From: an uncultured Clostridia bacterium
GTDB taxonomy: Bacteria; Bacillota; Clostridia; Christensenellales; UBA1242
Length of the DNA stretch: 9,240 bases
Assembly: GCA_946635125.1 (NCBI GenBank)
Contig: CAMPBB010000015.1
Location: 1-9,240, forward strand
Reading direction: 5' to 3'
Shown in pieces: positions 1-7,800 of the stretch. Both the position numbers and the translations under genes were made by a program. How positions within the stretch are numbered: the first letter of the stretch is position 1; every line of letters begins with the position of its first letter. The notes beneath the pieces were generated by a model, which saw only the letters and a list, made by a program, of their open reading frames with translations, did not search any database and was not told the origin of the DNA.

Positions 1-1610
1 TCCAAGAAAATCATGCTGAAAGCGTTGTGCCCTTGTGTTTCATCAAAAAATTCTTCAAACTCGTTTTCATATGTTTGAGTGCCTTCTTCATTTCCCCAAT
101 CGCAATCTTTTGTGTGATTTAAGTTAAAAGTTGAAATGTGGCAAACAAAATAGTTTTTGTCATTTAAGTAAACTTTTAAATAAAAGTCAAGCAAGAAATC
201 TGTTTCACTGTCAACATAAATTTCTAGCGTGTTAAAAACAACTCTTTGAGAAAAATCTAGCGGGTTTGTTATGTGTGGCATAAGCATTGCACTTTTGTAT
301 TCTGCATAATTCATGTTTGTTAATTTTCTTTTTTCATTTCCATCCGCTGGAGTTCCTGGGTGGAAAAAATTTTCAGAAGAAATGTCCTGTGCTTCAACAG
401 ACAAAAGTGTTGGAAATTTTTCATCAATAACGCCGTTGCCGTTTTGGTCTATTTCTTCTTCACCATCAACAATAAATGAAAGGCTATAAACAAGAGTTAA
501 AACAGATTGTTCAAAATCAAAATAAAAAGCATCATTTGTTGTGTGGAAAGTTTCATCATATGTTCCATTTTTGTTCACATCAAAAAAGACTTCGCCTGAA
601 TCATAAGTTCCGTTTTCATTTGCGTCAACAAATGGTTCATGAAAACTTTTTGGTGATGAATAATAATTTATGGCATCACTTCCAACAACTTCTTCAATTA
701 AAAACTTTTTCAACTTAAAAGCAAAACTTTTGTTTTCCAAAACATCACCAAAAGTTAGCCCAAGCCCACTAAATGAAGACATATAATTTTGCATTCTTTT
801 TTCAGCATCTTCTGGATTGCTTGCAAAACCATAGGTTGTTTTTGTGCTAGAATTAAGGGCAATTTCCATAAGCCTTAACATCACAAAATTTTTGTTGTTT
901 AAGGCGTGTTCACTGCTGGAAAAATCAACCAAAAAGCCTTTTTTTGTGTTTGTTTCATTTCTTTTTATTTCAAAAATGAATGAACCTGGGTTTAATGCAT
1001 CTTCAACATAATTCCACCCAACAACTTCTGCTGTCATGATTTTTTCGCCTGAATTTCCAAGTTTTTTGTTATATTCTTTTGCTTCTTCTTCCGTTTCGCT
1101 CACATATTTAAAACTTGACAAAACTTCTGGTGAAAAAGTTTTGAATTTTTTGGAATAATTTCCGCTTGTTAAGGTGATTATTTCTTCCGTGCCAACTTTT
1201 TCATTAAAAGCACACAAAAAGTGACTTTGAATGTAACTAAACATTATTTCAAATTGAGAATAAAGGTCATTAAAATAGTTTTGCCTTTCTGTTTTTGTTT
1301 GTGCGTCAACATTTTCGCCAACATTAACACTTTCTGGATTTGATGCAAGCCTTACGCCTTCATATTGCTCCCAGTATCCAGCAAACCAAGAATATTTTCC
1401 ATCTTCCACAAAAAACTCTGGGTTATAGCCCTCATTTTTGGGCTCTTGTGGACCTTGTTCACCATCGGTTATTTCATTATAAACTGGAACTTCATAGTTC
1501 TTTTTTTGCTGAACATAACTGAGTTTTGAGTCAAACGAACATGCACAAAACAAAAAAGGAAGGCAAAAAGCAAACATAATTACAGCAATTCTTGTTATAA
1601 TTTTATTCAC
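1..1610 (-). CDS. Large secreted lipoprotein with Ca-binding-like loops, 3' end beyond window
   Basis: The reading frame is open for 536 codons from a GTG at 1610 to the left window edge, so the C-terminus is missing. The start is GTG because GGGGAGG lies 6 nt upstream, and because the next in-frame ATG (residue 12) would remove the basic n-region (K3, R7) of the signal peptide. Residues 1-24 are a lipoprotein signal: basic start, hydrophobic core, then FCA|C with C24 as the likely lipidated cysteine. The lipobox is atypical (F at -3, C at -2). The mature part is acidic, Asn/Lys/Phe-rich and has no further membrane segment. Residues 329-340, 344-355 and 388-399 are DxNxNGxxD loops resembling EF-hand, dockerin or thrombospondin-3 calcium loops. 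It lies 50 bp downstream of the pilin gene and is probably cotranscribed with it. I do not recognise a family; a surface-anchored component of the secretion locus is an inference. Confidence -1.
   Translation of the reverse strand, partial: MNKIITRIAVIMFAFCLPFLFCACSFDSKLSYVQQKKNYEVPVYNEITDGEQGPQEPKNEGYNPEFFVEDGKYSWFAGYWEQYEGVRLASNPESVNVGENVDAQTKTERQNYFNDLYSQFEIMFSYIQSHFLCAFNEKVGTEEIITLTSGNYSKKFKTFSPEVLSSFKYVSETEEEAKEYNKKLGNSGEKIMTAEVVGWNYVEDALNPGSFIFEIKRNETNTKKGFLVDFSSSEHALNNKNFVMLRLMEIALNSSTKTTYGFASNPEDAEKRMQNYMSSFSGLGLTFGDVLENKSFAFKLKKFLIEEVVGSDAINYYSSPKSFHEPFVDANENGTYDSGEVFFDVNKNGTYDETFHTTNDAFYFDFEQSVLTLVYSLSFIVDGEEEIDQNGNGVIDEKFPTLLSVEAQDISSENFFHPGTPADGNEKRKLTNMNYAEYKSAMLMPHITNPLDFSQRVVFNTLEIYVDSETDFLLDFYLKVYLNDKNYFVCHISTFNLNHTKDCDWGNEEGTQTYENEFEEFFDETQGHNAFSMIFL
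414..449 (-). other. Ca-binding-like loop 3 in the lipoprotein
   Basis: Residues 388-399 read DQNGNGVIDEKF. The DxNxNGxxD spacing is intact and E10 is present, but position 12 is F, as in loop 2. A run of acidic residues (DGEEEID) directly precedes it. Confidence -1.
546..581 (-). other. Ca-binding-like loop 2 in the lipoprotein
   Basis: Residues 344-355 read DVNKNGTYDETF and start only 3 residues after loop 1. D1, N3, N5, G6 and D9 are kept, but position 12 is F rather than E. The NGTYD core is identical to loop 1, suggesting a local duplication. Confidence -1.
591..626 (-). other. Ca-binding-like loop 1 in the lipoprotein
   Basis: Residues 329-340 read DANENGTYDSGE. This matches the 12-residue EF-hand-type loop, with D1, N3, N5, G6, D9 and a bidentate-type E12. 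It is the best of the three loops. Confidence -1.
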
Positions 1611-1616
1611 TTTAAA

Positions 1617-1623
1617 CCTCCCC
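1617..1623 (-). promoter_or_regulatory. Ribosome binding site that fixes the GTG start of the lipoprotein gene
   Basis: GGGGAGG on the minus strand lies 6 nt before GTG at 1610. No ATG has comparable support, so the non-ATG start is preferred. Confidence -1.
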
Positions 1624-1660
1624 TTACGGGTATTAAAAATTCCCCCATTTTATTTTTTCA

Positions 1661-2047
1661 TTACAATCCAACAAATATTGGAGTTGGTGCAGTTTTTGTC
1701 CATCCAAACAAATCGTCAACATGTGAACAGAACAAATACATCAATAACACTAGAACAAAGATAACAACAAATCCAATGATTGCGTTAACCATTCTTGATT
1801 TTGCTTCTTGCCTTTTGTCGGCACTATCTGCCTTTGCTAGTTGAACTCCCAAGTAAATTGAATAGAAAATTCCAGCAACTCCAACAACAACCATGATTGG
1901 TATTAAAATGTAACTTGCATATTGAAAAATTGTGTTCGCAATATCACTTAATCCACTTGATGCTTTTTCATCAATTGCAGGATCACTAGTTCCAGATGTG
2001 CTGTCAAGCAAGTTCATAAAGCCCATTGCCAAATTAAAGAAATCCAT
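1661..2047 (-). CDS. VirB2/Mbov_0395-like pilin or channel subunit
   Basis: This 128-residue protein has a short polar N-terminus, TM1 at about residues 46-71, a charged cytoplasmic-type loop (DSADKRQEAKSR, 74-85), TM2 at about 86-107 and a short polar tail. Two helices joined by a K/R/E-rich loop, with a SIYLG stretch at the end of TM1, is the pattern of the small VirB2-like pilin family (NCBI name Mbov_0395) found in Gram-positive and Mycoplasma conjugation loci. Such proteins form the pilus or channel of type IV secretion systems. AGGGGG sits 5-6 nt before the ATG. No clear cleavable signal peptide is seen. It is divergent from the coupling ATPase gene and upstream of the lipoprotein gene, which supports a shared machine. 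The family call rests on topology and motif feel rather than alignment; any two-helix membrane protein is the alternative. Confidence -1.
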   Translation of the reverse strand: MDFFNLAMGFMNLLDSTSGTSDPAIDEKASSGLSDIANTIFQYASYILIPIMVVVGVAGIFYSIYLGVQLAKADSADKRQEAKSRMVNAIIGFVVIFVLVLLMYLFCSHVDDLFGWTKTAPTPIFVGL

Positions 2048-2141
2048 AATTACCCCCTATTTTGTAATTAACTTAATCTTATGTTGTGCGCTCTTTTTGT
2101 TTTTATGTAAAAAAAGCACATAAACATATTTGCATAGTCAT

Positions 2142-2170
2142 ATAGTAGCAAAAAATTTTCATAAAAGCAA
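2142..2170 (-). promoter_or_regulatory. Leftward promoter for the pilin-lipoprotein operon
   Basis: Read on the minus strand, TTGCTT (2165-2170) and TACTAT (2142-2147) are separated by exactly 17 nt, matching a sigma-A type promoter. Transcription would begin near 2136, giving a leader of about 89 nt before the pilin ATG. The -35 hexamer is the same as in the virD4 promoter. A second option slightly closer to the gene (TTGCTA, 17 nt, TATGTT) cannot be excluded. Confidence -1.
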
Positions 2171-2181
2171 ACATTTTTTGC
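2148..2181. repeat. Inverted repeat between the facing promoters
   Basis: GCAAAAAA (2148-2155) and its exact reverse complement TTTTTTGC (2174-2181) flank 18 nt. The arms touch the -10 box of the leftward promoter and the -35 box of the rightward one, so a protein bound here could affect both. The arms are mostly A/T runs, so chance is a real alternative. Confidence -1.
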
Positions 2182-2206
2182 ATGTTTATAAAAAAATTTT
2201 TATATT
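2178..2206 (+). promoter_or_regulatory. Possible rightward promoter of a small RNA
   Basis: TTGCAT (2178-2183), a 17 nt spacer and TATATT (2201-2206) fit a sigma-A promoter, with a start near 2213. It lies too far upstream, and with a terminator-like hairpin in between, to be the main virD4 promoter. The region is AT-rich, so hexamer matches are expected fairly often. Confidence -1.
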
Positions 2207-2212
2207 TTTTTG

Positions 2213-2353
2213 TTTTCATCTCTTTATTGGGTATTCTCACGCATTGCAAGCAACCGCTTGAACTGACAGAAAAAAATAGGTTCATGAAAAAAACATAAAT
2301 TTTTAACCACCAAGATTACAAAACAGCACAGCATGTTGTTTTATTGTTTTTTT
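2213..2353 (+). ncRNA. Candidate small RNA of about 140 nt
   Basis: The stretch starts after a promoter-like sequence and ends in a hairpin followed by a T-run. It holds no reading frame with a ribosome binding site. Inside are a perfect 5 bp stem CAAGC-AACC-GCTTG near 2250 and a TGAAC/GTTCA pair further on. It matches no RNA family that I recognise; in particular it is not a tRNA. It could instead be a leader that controls readthrough into virD4. Evidence is limited to promoter, stem and terminator patterns. Confidence -1.
2320..2353 (+). terminator. Terminator-like hairpin upstream of virD4
   Basis: AAAACAGCA (2320-2328) pairs with TGTTGTTTT (2334-2342) over 9 bp with one G-U pair and a 5 nt loop, followed after 4 nt by seven T. 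The stem is rather AT-rich, so efficiency may be modest. It reads rightward only; on the other strand no T-run follows. Confidence -1.
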
Positions 2354-2356
2354 CTA

Positions 2357-2373
2357 TTTTGTTTCAAACAAAA
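2357..2373. repeat. 17 bp palindrome upstream of virD4
   Basis: TTTTGTTT and AAACAAAA are exact reverse complements around a central C. It lies about 100 bp upstream of the virD4 -35 box. It is a possible repressor or activator site; the arms have low complexity, which weakens the case. Confidence -1.
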
Positions 2374-2471
2374 AGAGCCCCAAAGCCGTTATTATGAGTT
2401 ATCCTTTTTGGCGTGCTAATATCGCGCGGGTGAGCGTTTGTTGACTTTTTTAAAAAATGTTGTGTTATTTT

Positions 2472-2500
2472 TTGCTTTTTTTCTTTTTATATATTATAAT
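2472..2500 (+). promoter_or_regulatory. virD4 promoter
   Basis: TTGCTT (2472-2477), a 17 nt spacer and a perfect TATAAT (2495-2500) form the strongest promoter match in the window. Start would be near 2507, giving a leader of about 25 nt that carries the GGAGG site. Confidence -1.
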
Positions 2501-2521
2501 GAAAGCATAATAACAATTTTT

Positions 2522-2526
2522 GGAGG
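2522..2526 (+). promoter_or_regulatory. Ribosome binding site that fixes the virD4 start
   Basis: GGAGG lies 5 nt before ATG at 2532. An in-frame TTG at 2520 would overlap this site and cannot use it, so the ATG is the real start. Confidence -1.
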
Positions 2527-2531
2527 AAAAA

Positions 2532-4490
2532 ATGAGTGCATTTTTTAAATATGTGATTTTCATTTTATTGTCACTTGTTGCTTGCATGGTTGTTGGAGGA
2601 GTTGCTGGTTCATTTATTGACTCTGGAACATTTGACTTTAGTGCAGCAATATCAAGCTCTTACACTTTGATCATTGGTGGTGTTTTATTCCTTTTGATTA
2701 TTGTTTGGCTTGTATTAAGAGCAACAAACGAAAACAAGGAACCTCTCTTTAAGTCTACTGGCAAAAAGAAAAAAATTGAAACAAAACAATTTTTTGATTC
2801 AAAGTGGCTTACTGAAAGAGAATTAGACAAAAAATATAACGGAACAACTTTTAAACACCTTGGTGAATTTTCATCTGGAATGCCATTAAAAGCAGAACTT
2901 CGTGGAAATGATGTTCATGTTAACTTTAAGTATGAAGACTGGCATGCTTTGATTATTGGTACAACCGGTGTTGGTAAAACTCAATGTTTCATTAACCCAA
3001 CAATTCAAATTTTGGGAAAATGTAAGGACAAACCTGGACTTGTTGTTAACGACATGAAAGGTGAACTTTATAACTACAACAGTGAATATTTAAGAAAAAT
3101 GGGCTATAATGTTATTTCTCTTGACCTTCGTGATGCTTATAAGTCAACAAGATGGAACCCAATGGAAAAACCTTTTACCGCCTATCAAAGAAGTTTGCAC
3201 CTTTATTCTGAGGTTAAAATTCACACTGGCGGAACACCAGAAAGTTATGGCCTAAAAAGAATTGGTGATGTTTACAACAATGAATGGTATGAATTTGAAG
3301 GAAGAGCATATCCAACACGAGAACTTTTGGATAATGACTTAACAGCCCTTAAAAAGCAACTTCAAGACTCAGCTTATGAAGACTTAAACGACATTGCAAT
3401 CACACTCTGCCCTCAAACCTCAACTGGTGATGGAGCAACTTGGGAAAGAGGAGCCAAGGACTTTGTTTTGGGTGTTATGCTTGCAATGCTTGAAGACAGC
3501 GCAATTCCTGAACTTGGAATGACAAAAGAAAGATTTAACCTTTTCAACCTATACAAAATTTGCAACCTTCGTGATGACGACCCAGACAACCAATTTGCTT
3601 CTCTTCAAAAATATTTCCAAGGCAGACACCAACTTTCAAACGCAGCACAACTTGCAAACCCAATTATTAACAACGCTCAAACAACAATTAGAGGGTATAT
3701 GGGTATTGTGTCAAGTAACCTAAGTTCATTTGCCGATGAAGGAATTTGTTTTGCAACAAGTGGAAATGAAATGGATTTTGAGCACTTCACAGACAAGCCA
3801 ACTGCCCTATTTGTTAAGGTTCCAGATGAAAAAGACACCCGTCATGCAATTGCAACAATGTGTATTGTTCAGCTTTATAAAATTCTCATTGAAACAGCAA
3901 ACAAAACTCCAAAACTTCAACTTCCAAGAAAAGTGTTCTTCATTTTGGATGAGTTTGGTAACCTTCCAAAAATTCCAAAATTTGACTCTGTTATCACAGT
4001 TGGTCGTTCAAGAAGAATTTCAGTTTTCATGGCTGTTCAAAGCTATACCCAATTAAACGCAAAATATGGTGATGTTGTTGCAGACACAATTAAATCTAAC
4101 TGTAACATTCACTATTATTTGGGAACAACTGACGCTAAAACAAAAGAAGACTTTTCTCTTCGTTGTGGTTCAACTTCTGTTGAATCAACTTCAACAACCA
4201 AAAATAAAAACAAAGATGGCAAAAATGAAAGCACTTCTGTTTCAACAAACAAAACAAGTGTTAGACTTATAACCGTTGATGAACTTGGACTTTTAAAGAA
4301 CGGTGAAATCATTGTTTCAATGTTCAAGGAAAGTGCAATAAGGTCAATTTTCACACCATCTTGGCAAGCTGCAAAAGCGGGAGTTTATGACTTAACTCCA
4401 CCACCTGAAAAATATATCCCTGCAAGATTTTTGGACACAGAAAAAGTTTACTATGACATTAGACTTCGCAACAAAAAAGTTTTTAGATAA
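2532..4490 (+). CDS. virD4: VirD4/TraG-type type IV secretion coupling ATPase
   Basis: This is a complete 652-residue protein, a usual length for the family. Two N-terminal membrane helices (about 5-29 and 44-64) are followed by a long cytoplasmic ATPase domain. Walker A is GTTGVGKT (143-150) and Walker B is FFILDEFGNLP, with D473 and E474. A family motif normally DPKGEL appears as NDMKGEL (D174). SRRISVFMAVQS carries the sensor-type glutamine, and a DFSLRCGSTSV stretch fits the C-terminal family motif. The region between about 215 and 300 is the helical all-alpha domain thought to bind substrate. Such proteins form hexamers at the membrane and hand DNA-protein or protein substrates to the secretion channel. 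It is a single-gene unit with its own promoter and terminator, divergent from a VirB2-like pilin. ATPase residues look intact. No relaxase is nearby, so substrate type is unknown. Confidence -1.
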   Translation: MSAFFKYVIFILLSLVACMVVGGVAGSFIDSGTFDFSAAISSSYTLIIGGVLFLLIIVWLVLRATNENKEPLFKSTGKKKKIETKQFFDSKWLTERELDKKYNGTTFKHLGEFSSGMPLKAELRGNDVHVNFKYEDWHALIIGTTGVGKTQCFINPTIQILGKCKDKPGLVVNDMKGELYNYNSEYLRKMGYNVISLDLRDAYKSTRWNPMEKPFTAYQRSLHLYSEVKIHTGGTPESYGLKRIGDVYNNEWYEFEGRAYPTRELLDNDLTALKKQLQDSAYEDLNDIAITLCPQTSTGDGATWERGAKDFVLGVMLAMLEDSAIPELGMTKERFNLFNLYKICNLRDDDPDNQFASLQKYFQGRHQLSNAAQLANPIINNAQTTIRGYMGIVSSNLSSFADEGICFATSGNEMDFEHFTDKPTALFVKVPDEKDTRHAIATMCIVQLYKILIETANKTPKLQLPRKVFFILDEFGNLPKIPKFDSVITVGRSRRISVFMAVQSYTQLNAKYGDVVADTIKSNCNIHYYLGTTDAKTKEDFSLRCGSTSVESTSTTKNKNKDGKNESTSVSTNKTSVRLITVDELGLLKNGEIIVSMFKESAIRSIFTPSWQAAKAGVYDLTPPPEKYIPARFLDTEKVYYDIRLRNKKVFR

Positions 4491-4499
4491 AACAAAAAT

Positions 4500-4526
4500 C
4501 AGCACAGAAATTGCGCTGTTTTTTTT
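4500..4526 (+). terminator. Intrinsic terminator of virD4
   Basis: CAGCACA (4500-4506) pairs with TGCGCTG (4512-4518), with one A-C mismatch and a GAAAT loop, followed directly by eight T. It starts 9 nt after the stop codon and should separate virD4 from the giant gene. Confidence -1.
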
Positions 4527-4537
4527 ATTCATTTTTT

Positions 4538-4562
4538 AAGGCATACCCCCACAGCCTTTTTT
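4538..4562 (+). terminator. Weak second hairpin with T-run
   Basis: AAGGC (4538-4542) and GCCTT (4554-4558) form a 5 bp stem around an 11 nt loop containing five C; the 3' arm runs into a stretch of six T. It may be a backup terminator, but the loop is long. Confidence -1.
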
Positions 4563-4757
4563 GTTGTTAAGTTTTTTATGCAAAGTTTTAACAAAACACA
4601 AAAATATTTGTGGTCATAAGAAAAAGCTTTTTTTAAAAACCATTTTCAAATCTCATTTAAACCCTATTATATTTTTACAAAATATAAAAGTTTTCCAAAA
4701 ATTGCATAATTTCCCCCAAAAAACTTAAAATATTTTTGATGTTTTTTGTCTATTTAG

Positions 4758-4786
4758 TTGTGAAAAAAAGCATAATATGCTAAAAT
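4758..4786 (+). promoter_or_regulatory. Promoter of the giant surface-protein gene
   Basis: TTGTGA (4758-4763), a 17 nt spacer and TAAAAT (4781-4786) fit a sigma-A promoter, with a start near 4793. The -10 box lies within the palindrome at 4775-4796, so a bound protein would block RNA polymerase. Confidence -1.
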
Positions 4787-4796
4787 TTTAGCATAT
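4775..4796. promoter_or_regulatory. Perfect 22 bp palindrome, operator candidate
   Basis: ATATGCTAAAA (4775-4785) is followed directly by its exact reverse complement TTTTAGCATAT (4786-4796). Symmetry without spacer, length of 11 bp per arm, mixed composition and position on the -10 box all fit the binding site of a dimeric repressor. It could also form a hairpin if transcribed, but no T-run follows, so it is not a terminator. Confidence -1.
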
Positions 4797-4852
4797 AAAG
4801 ACGAAAAATACTTTGCGATTTGGTCGGGAAAACAAAAGTCAAAGGAGTTTGT

Positions 4853-7800
4853 ATGCAAAAAAATAGAGTTTTGGTTTCAATTTTTGGCGTGATGGCACTT
4901 GTTTTGATTGCCATTGCGTTTGTTTTTGGTTTTGGACGAGCTTTTAATGGAGTTCGAGCAGAAAATAATTTGGGAGAAATGAAAGTTAAGATTATAACCG
5001 TTGACAATGAATCAAACGGATATATTTCCGAACGCCCTGTTAACAACCTAACAAGTGTTGACACCCCAATAACTTTGAGCAGTTACACCGAACTTGTTGG
5101 AGCAAAAATTGTGGAAGGCAACCTATACTTAAAAAACTCCGACACTCCAATTGCTCCAAGCACAACCTACACCAACACAACTTGCTATGAATTAAAAGAC
5201 GGCGAAACTTTGTATGGTATTGCTCATTACAGCGATACTCTAAAAAAAGTTATTTGGTTCCAAACAAAACAACTTGAATTAAAACTCTATGACATCAGCG
5301 GACAAGACTTTAAGTTTGAACTCAACGGAAAAGTTTTTTCTGAAACATCAACAGATGCTTTGCAAAATGGGAATTTGCAAGTTAACATTAAAGACGGCGA
5401 CAATTATGTTTTTGGAAGTGCGTTAAGCGGAACATTCACATTCGACACAAACAGTGAAGGCATTGCAACAACAACTGGAACTTGGGTTTCAGATAAAATG
5501 TTTGAAACTCATGAAGCACTTTTGATTGAAATTAGAGACAAAACCGGTCAAACAAGATATGACATTTATTCTCAAAACATGCTCCTAAACGATGAAGAAA
5601 TTGATGGATATGGCAGATTCCAAAACGGCACTTTGGGAACATATTACTCAAAACAATATCACGGAATTCCTGCAACAATTATTGATGAGTGCAAAATCAA
5701 CTCCGCAGCAAAAACAAGAAAAGTTTATGCAACAAACGAATTTTTGAATGTTTTGGAGGGACATTATGCTTTAAGTGTTTCATATAGGGTTAACACTGGA
5801 GCAACACAAACCTCAAACTTTGAGTTTTATTTGATTACCTCAAACACATATGCAAACACTGATGAAATATTAAACTTTTACAACACAAACACTCCTTCAA
5901 CCATATCTCCGGAATCACCTTACTCAAAACTTCACTACTTCAACCACAACAACTTGGAAAGCACAAACCTTTTGGACATTAAATCACCTGTTGTTATCAC
6001 CGAAGCAGTAGCACAAACAACGAGTGGTTTGGAAATTGATGGAAAAACATATAAATCTCTTGTTGATGACAAAATTTATGATGCCATGATTGGTGGTGAT
6101 GGCGATGAAGATGATTATAATGGGCAAAAAGGAATCATTTACAAAGACACATTAACTCAAAAATGGATGTTTGCCGACCGCCTTCTCTACCCAACAATCA
6201 CTTTTAACCCAGAAAAGTATGATTTAAAATTCCAAAAAACATGGTATAACAACACACAAAATGGTGAATTTGTTTTTGAAACACAAAATGACCTTTATGG
6301 AAAAATGCAAGTTGTTTACAAAAACAGCAATGGGCAAACAGTTAAAACTGATGAATTCCTTGTTTCAAGAAAAACTGACGAAATTCAAGGCGTTGTTACC
6401 AACATTAGAACAAACAATGATTCAAACAAAACTCTTATTTCTTTTGACCTTGGTGGTGTCACACAAAGCGCAACAAACGGAATTGTGAACATTGATGGCA
6501 TCAATTATTATTACAACAAGGTTGAAGACAAAATTTGCGAATATAGTTTAGATGCCCCATTCATTGCAAAATATGCTTTTGAAGAGCTTGGAGAATATGA
6601 GTTCTTCCAACGCTATAAATTAAAGATTAGTGACAACAACTATTTTGTAACCGACAGCATTAACGCTGACATCGACATTTCTGCAAAAAATGAAAAAATG
6701 TTCATAAGTGGATATCAAGCAACATATAGGCAAAATGGTGAAACTCAAAGTTATTTGAGAAATGAAAACTATGTTAGTGATTTTTCATATTTGCTTAACT
6801 CAGCAAGATGCTCAAAAGACGCAAGCCTAACACTTCCTGTCAGTGTTCAAAAAGAAGAAGTTTCAGTTGATGACAAAACTTTTTATAGAATTATATTAAA
6901 CAATAACGAAGCACAAGCTTTGTGGATTGACAACTCAAAAATAACAACAACAAACCAACCACCAGTGTCACTTAAATATCTTGCAACTCCAAATGACAGA
7001 ACGGGCAAATCATGGTTTATTTATTTTGACAACAACAACGGCAACTCTGTTGAGGCATACAATAACTCAAAAAGTTTTGAGGCTTCTGGACTTTATGTTG
7101 TTTTCTTGTCATTTGTTGACAACAAAGAGACAACATATTCATATAATCAATTGATTGCCTTTAAAATCACAAGTTCACAACCAGAAGTTTCAATTCAAAC
7201 AACAACAAGCGACAACATAACAGGATTAAGTGCAAAGGGTGAAAAAGAAGACGCATTGAAATCAAACAGCTTTACAAATAAAAATGTTTTCATTCAGTGG
7301 CTTAACAACGATGTGTTCAACGCAACAATTAGAGCAACCTACTCTCGTTATGACTTTAATGGAACAAAACTTGAATCAAATGTTTCTTTAAACGGACTTA
7401 TTTATTTTAGCAAAAGTTCTGAAATAATTAACAACAACACCACACTCTTTACACAAAATGGAAGATATGTTGTTAGCATTTATTACACAAAAAACGATTC
7501 AACAACAAGAAGTTTTGTTATTGACAAAACAAACATTTCTGGAATTAAAGCTCTTCAAATTGCAAGTGATGGAACAATTTTCCAAAATCCACAAAACAAA
7601 ACTTTGAGTGCGGCAACTCTTTCAACAGAATCAAACTTTAACCTTGTTGTTAACTCACCTTTTGTTTGGACTTGGAATGAAAAAGAAAGTGGAGCCAGCA
7701 TTGAAGCAAAATATTATTATTCAAACATTTCAAGCAAATCTTCTTATATTCTTGACAGCATTTTAAATGGCGGAGAAACATGGGTTTTGGCAAATGGTGA

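Larger units (their letters stand above)
2048..2531. other. Divergent intergenic region between pilin and virD4
   Basis: This 484 bp stretch contains no convincing gene. A 60-codon minus-strand frame at 2103-2285 lacks a ribosome binding site and overlaps the promoters. It does hold a leftward promoter, a facing rightward promoter, a possible small RNA with terminator, a 17 bp palindrome, a GC-rich patch (2410-2436) that stands out from its surroundings, and the virD4 promoter. Its length and density of symmetric elements suggest that expression of the two halves of the locus is controlled here, or that an origin of transfer lies here. Confidence -1.
4491..4852. other. Intergenic region between virD4 and the giant gene
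   Basis: These 362 bp hold no gene. The left end has the virD4 terminator and a weaker hairpin. TTGTTAA/TTAACAA (4564-4570 and 4588-4594) is an AT-rich inverted repeat, and AAAAAGCTTTTT (4621-4632) is a simple palindrome. From about 4640 to 4740 I see only AT-rich sequence. The right end carries the promoter and operator candidate of the giant gene and a leader of about 60 nt. Confidence -1.

Noticed and set aside
476..718. Plus-strand 80-codon frame, and a similar one at 1340-1522
   Set aside because: Both are antisense to the lipoprotein gene, whose frame is open throughout and has a signal peptide; their translations are His/Gln/Leu-rich shadows.
1611..1660. Terminator between pilin and lipoprotein genes
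   Set aside because: Only a 3 bp GGG/CCC pairing is possible and no T-run follows on the minus strand, so the two genes are likely cotranscribed.
2103..2285. Minus-strand 60-codon frame upstream of the pilin
   Set aside because: No ribosome binding site before its ATG, Lys/Phe-rich low-complexity translation, and it covers the promoters of the pilin gene.
2240..2300. tRNA-like stretch with GGTTC and a short stem
   Set aside because: No acceptor stem, anticodon arm or CCA end fits; GGTTC is followed by ATGAA rather than a T-loop.
3730..4354. Several short frames inside virD4 on both strands
   Set aside because: Overlap the conserved Walker B and C-terminal parts of the ATPase and have no start signals.
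4780..5064. Minus-strand 94-codon frame
   Set aside because: Antisense to the signal peptide region of the giant gene and its promoter palindrome; no ribosome binding site or family likeness.
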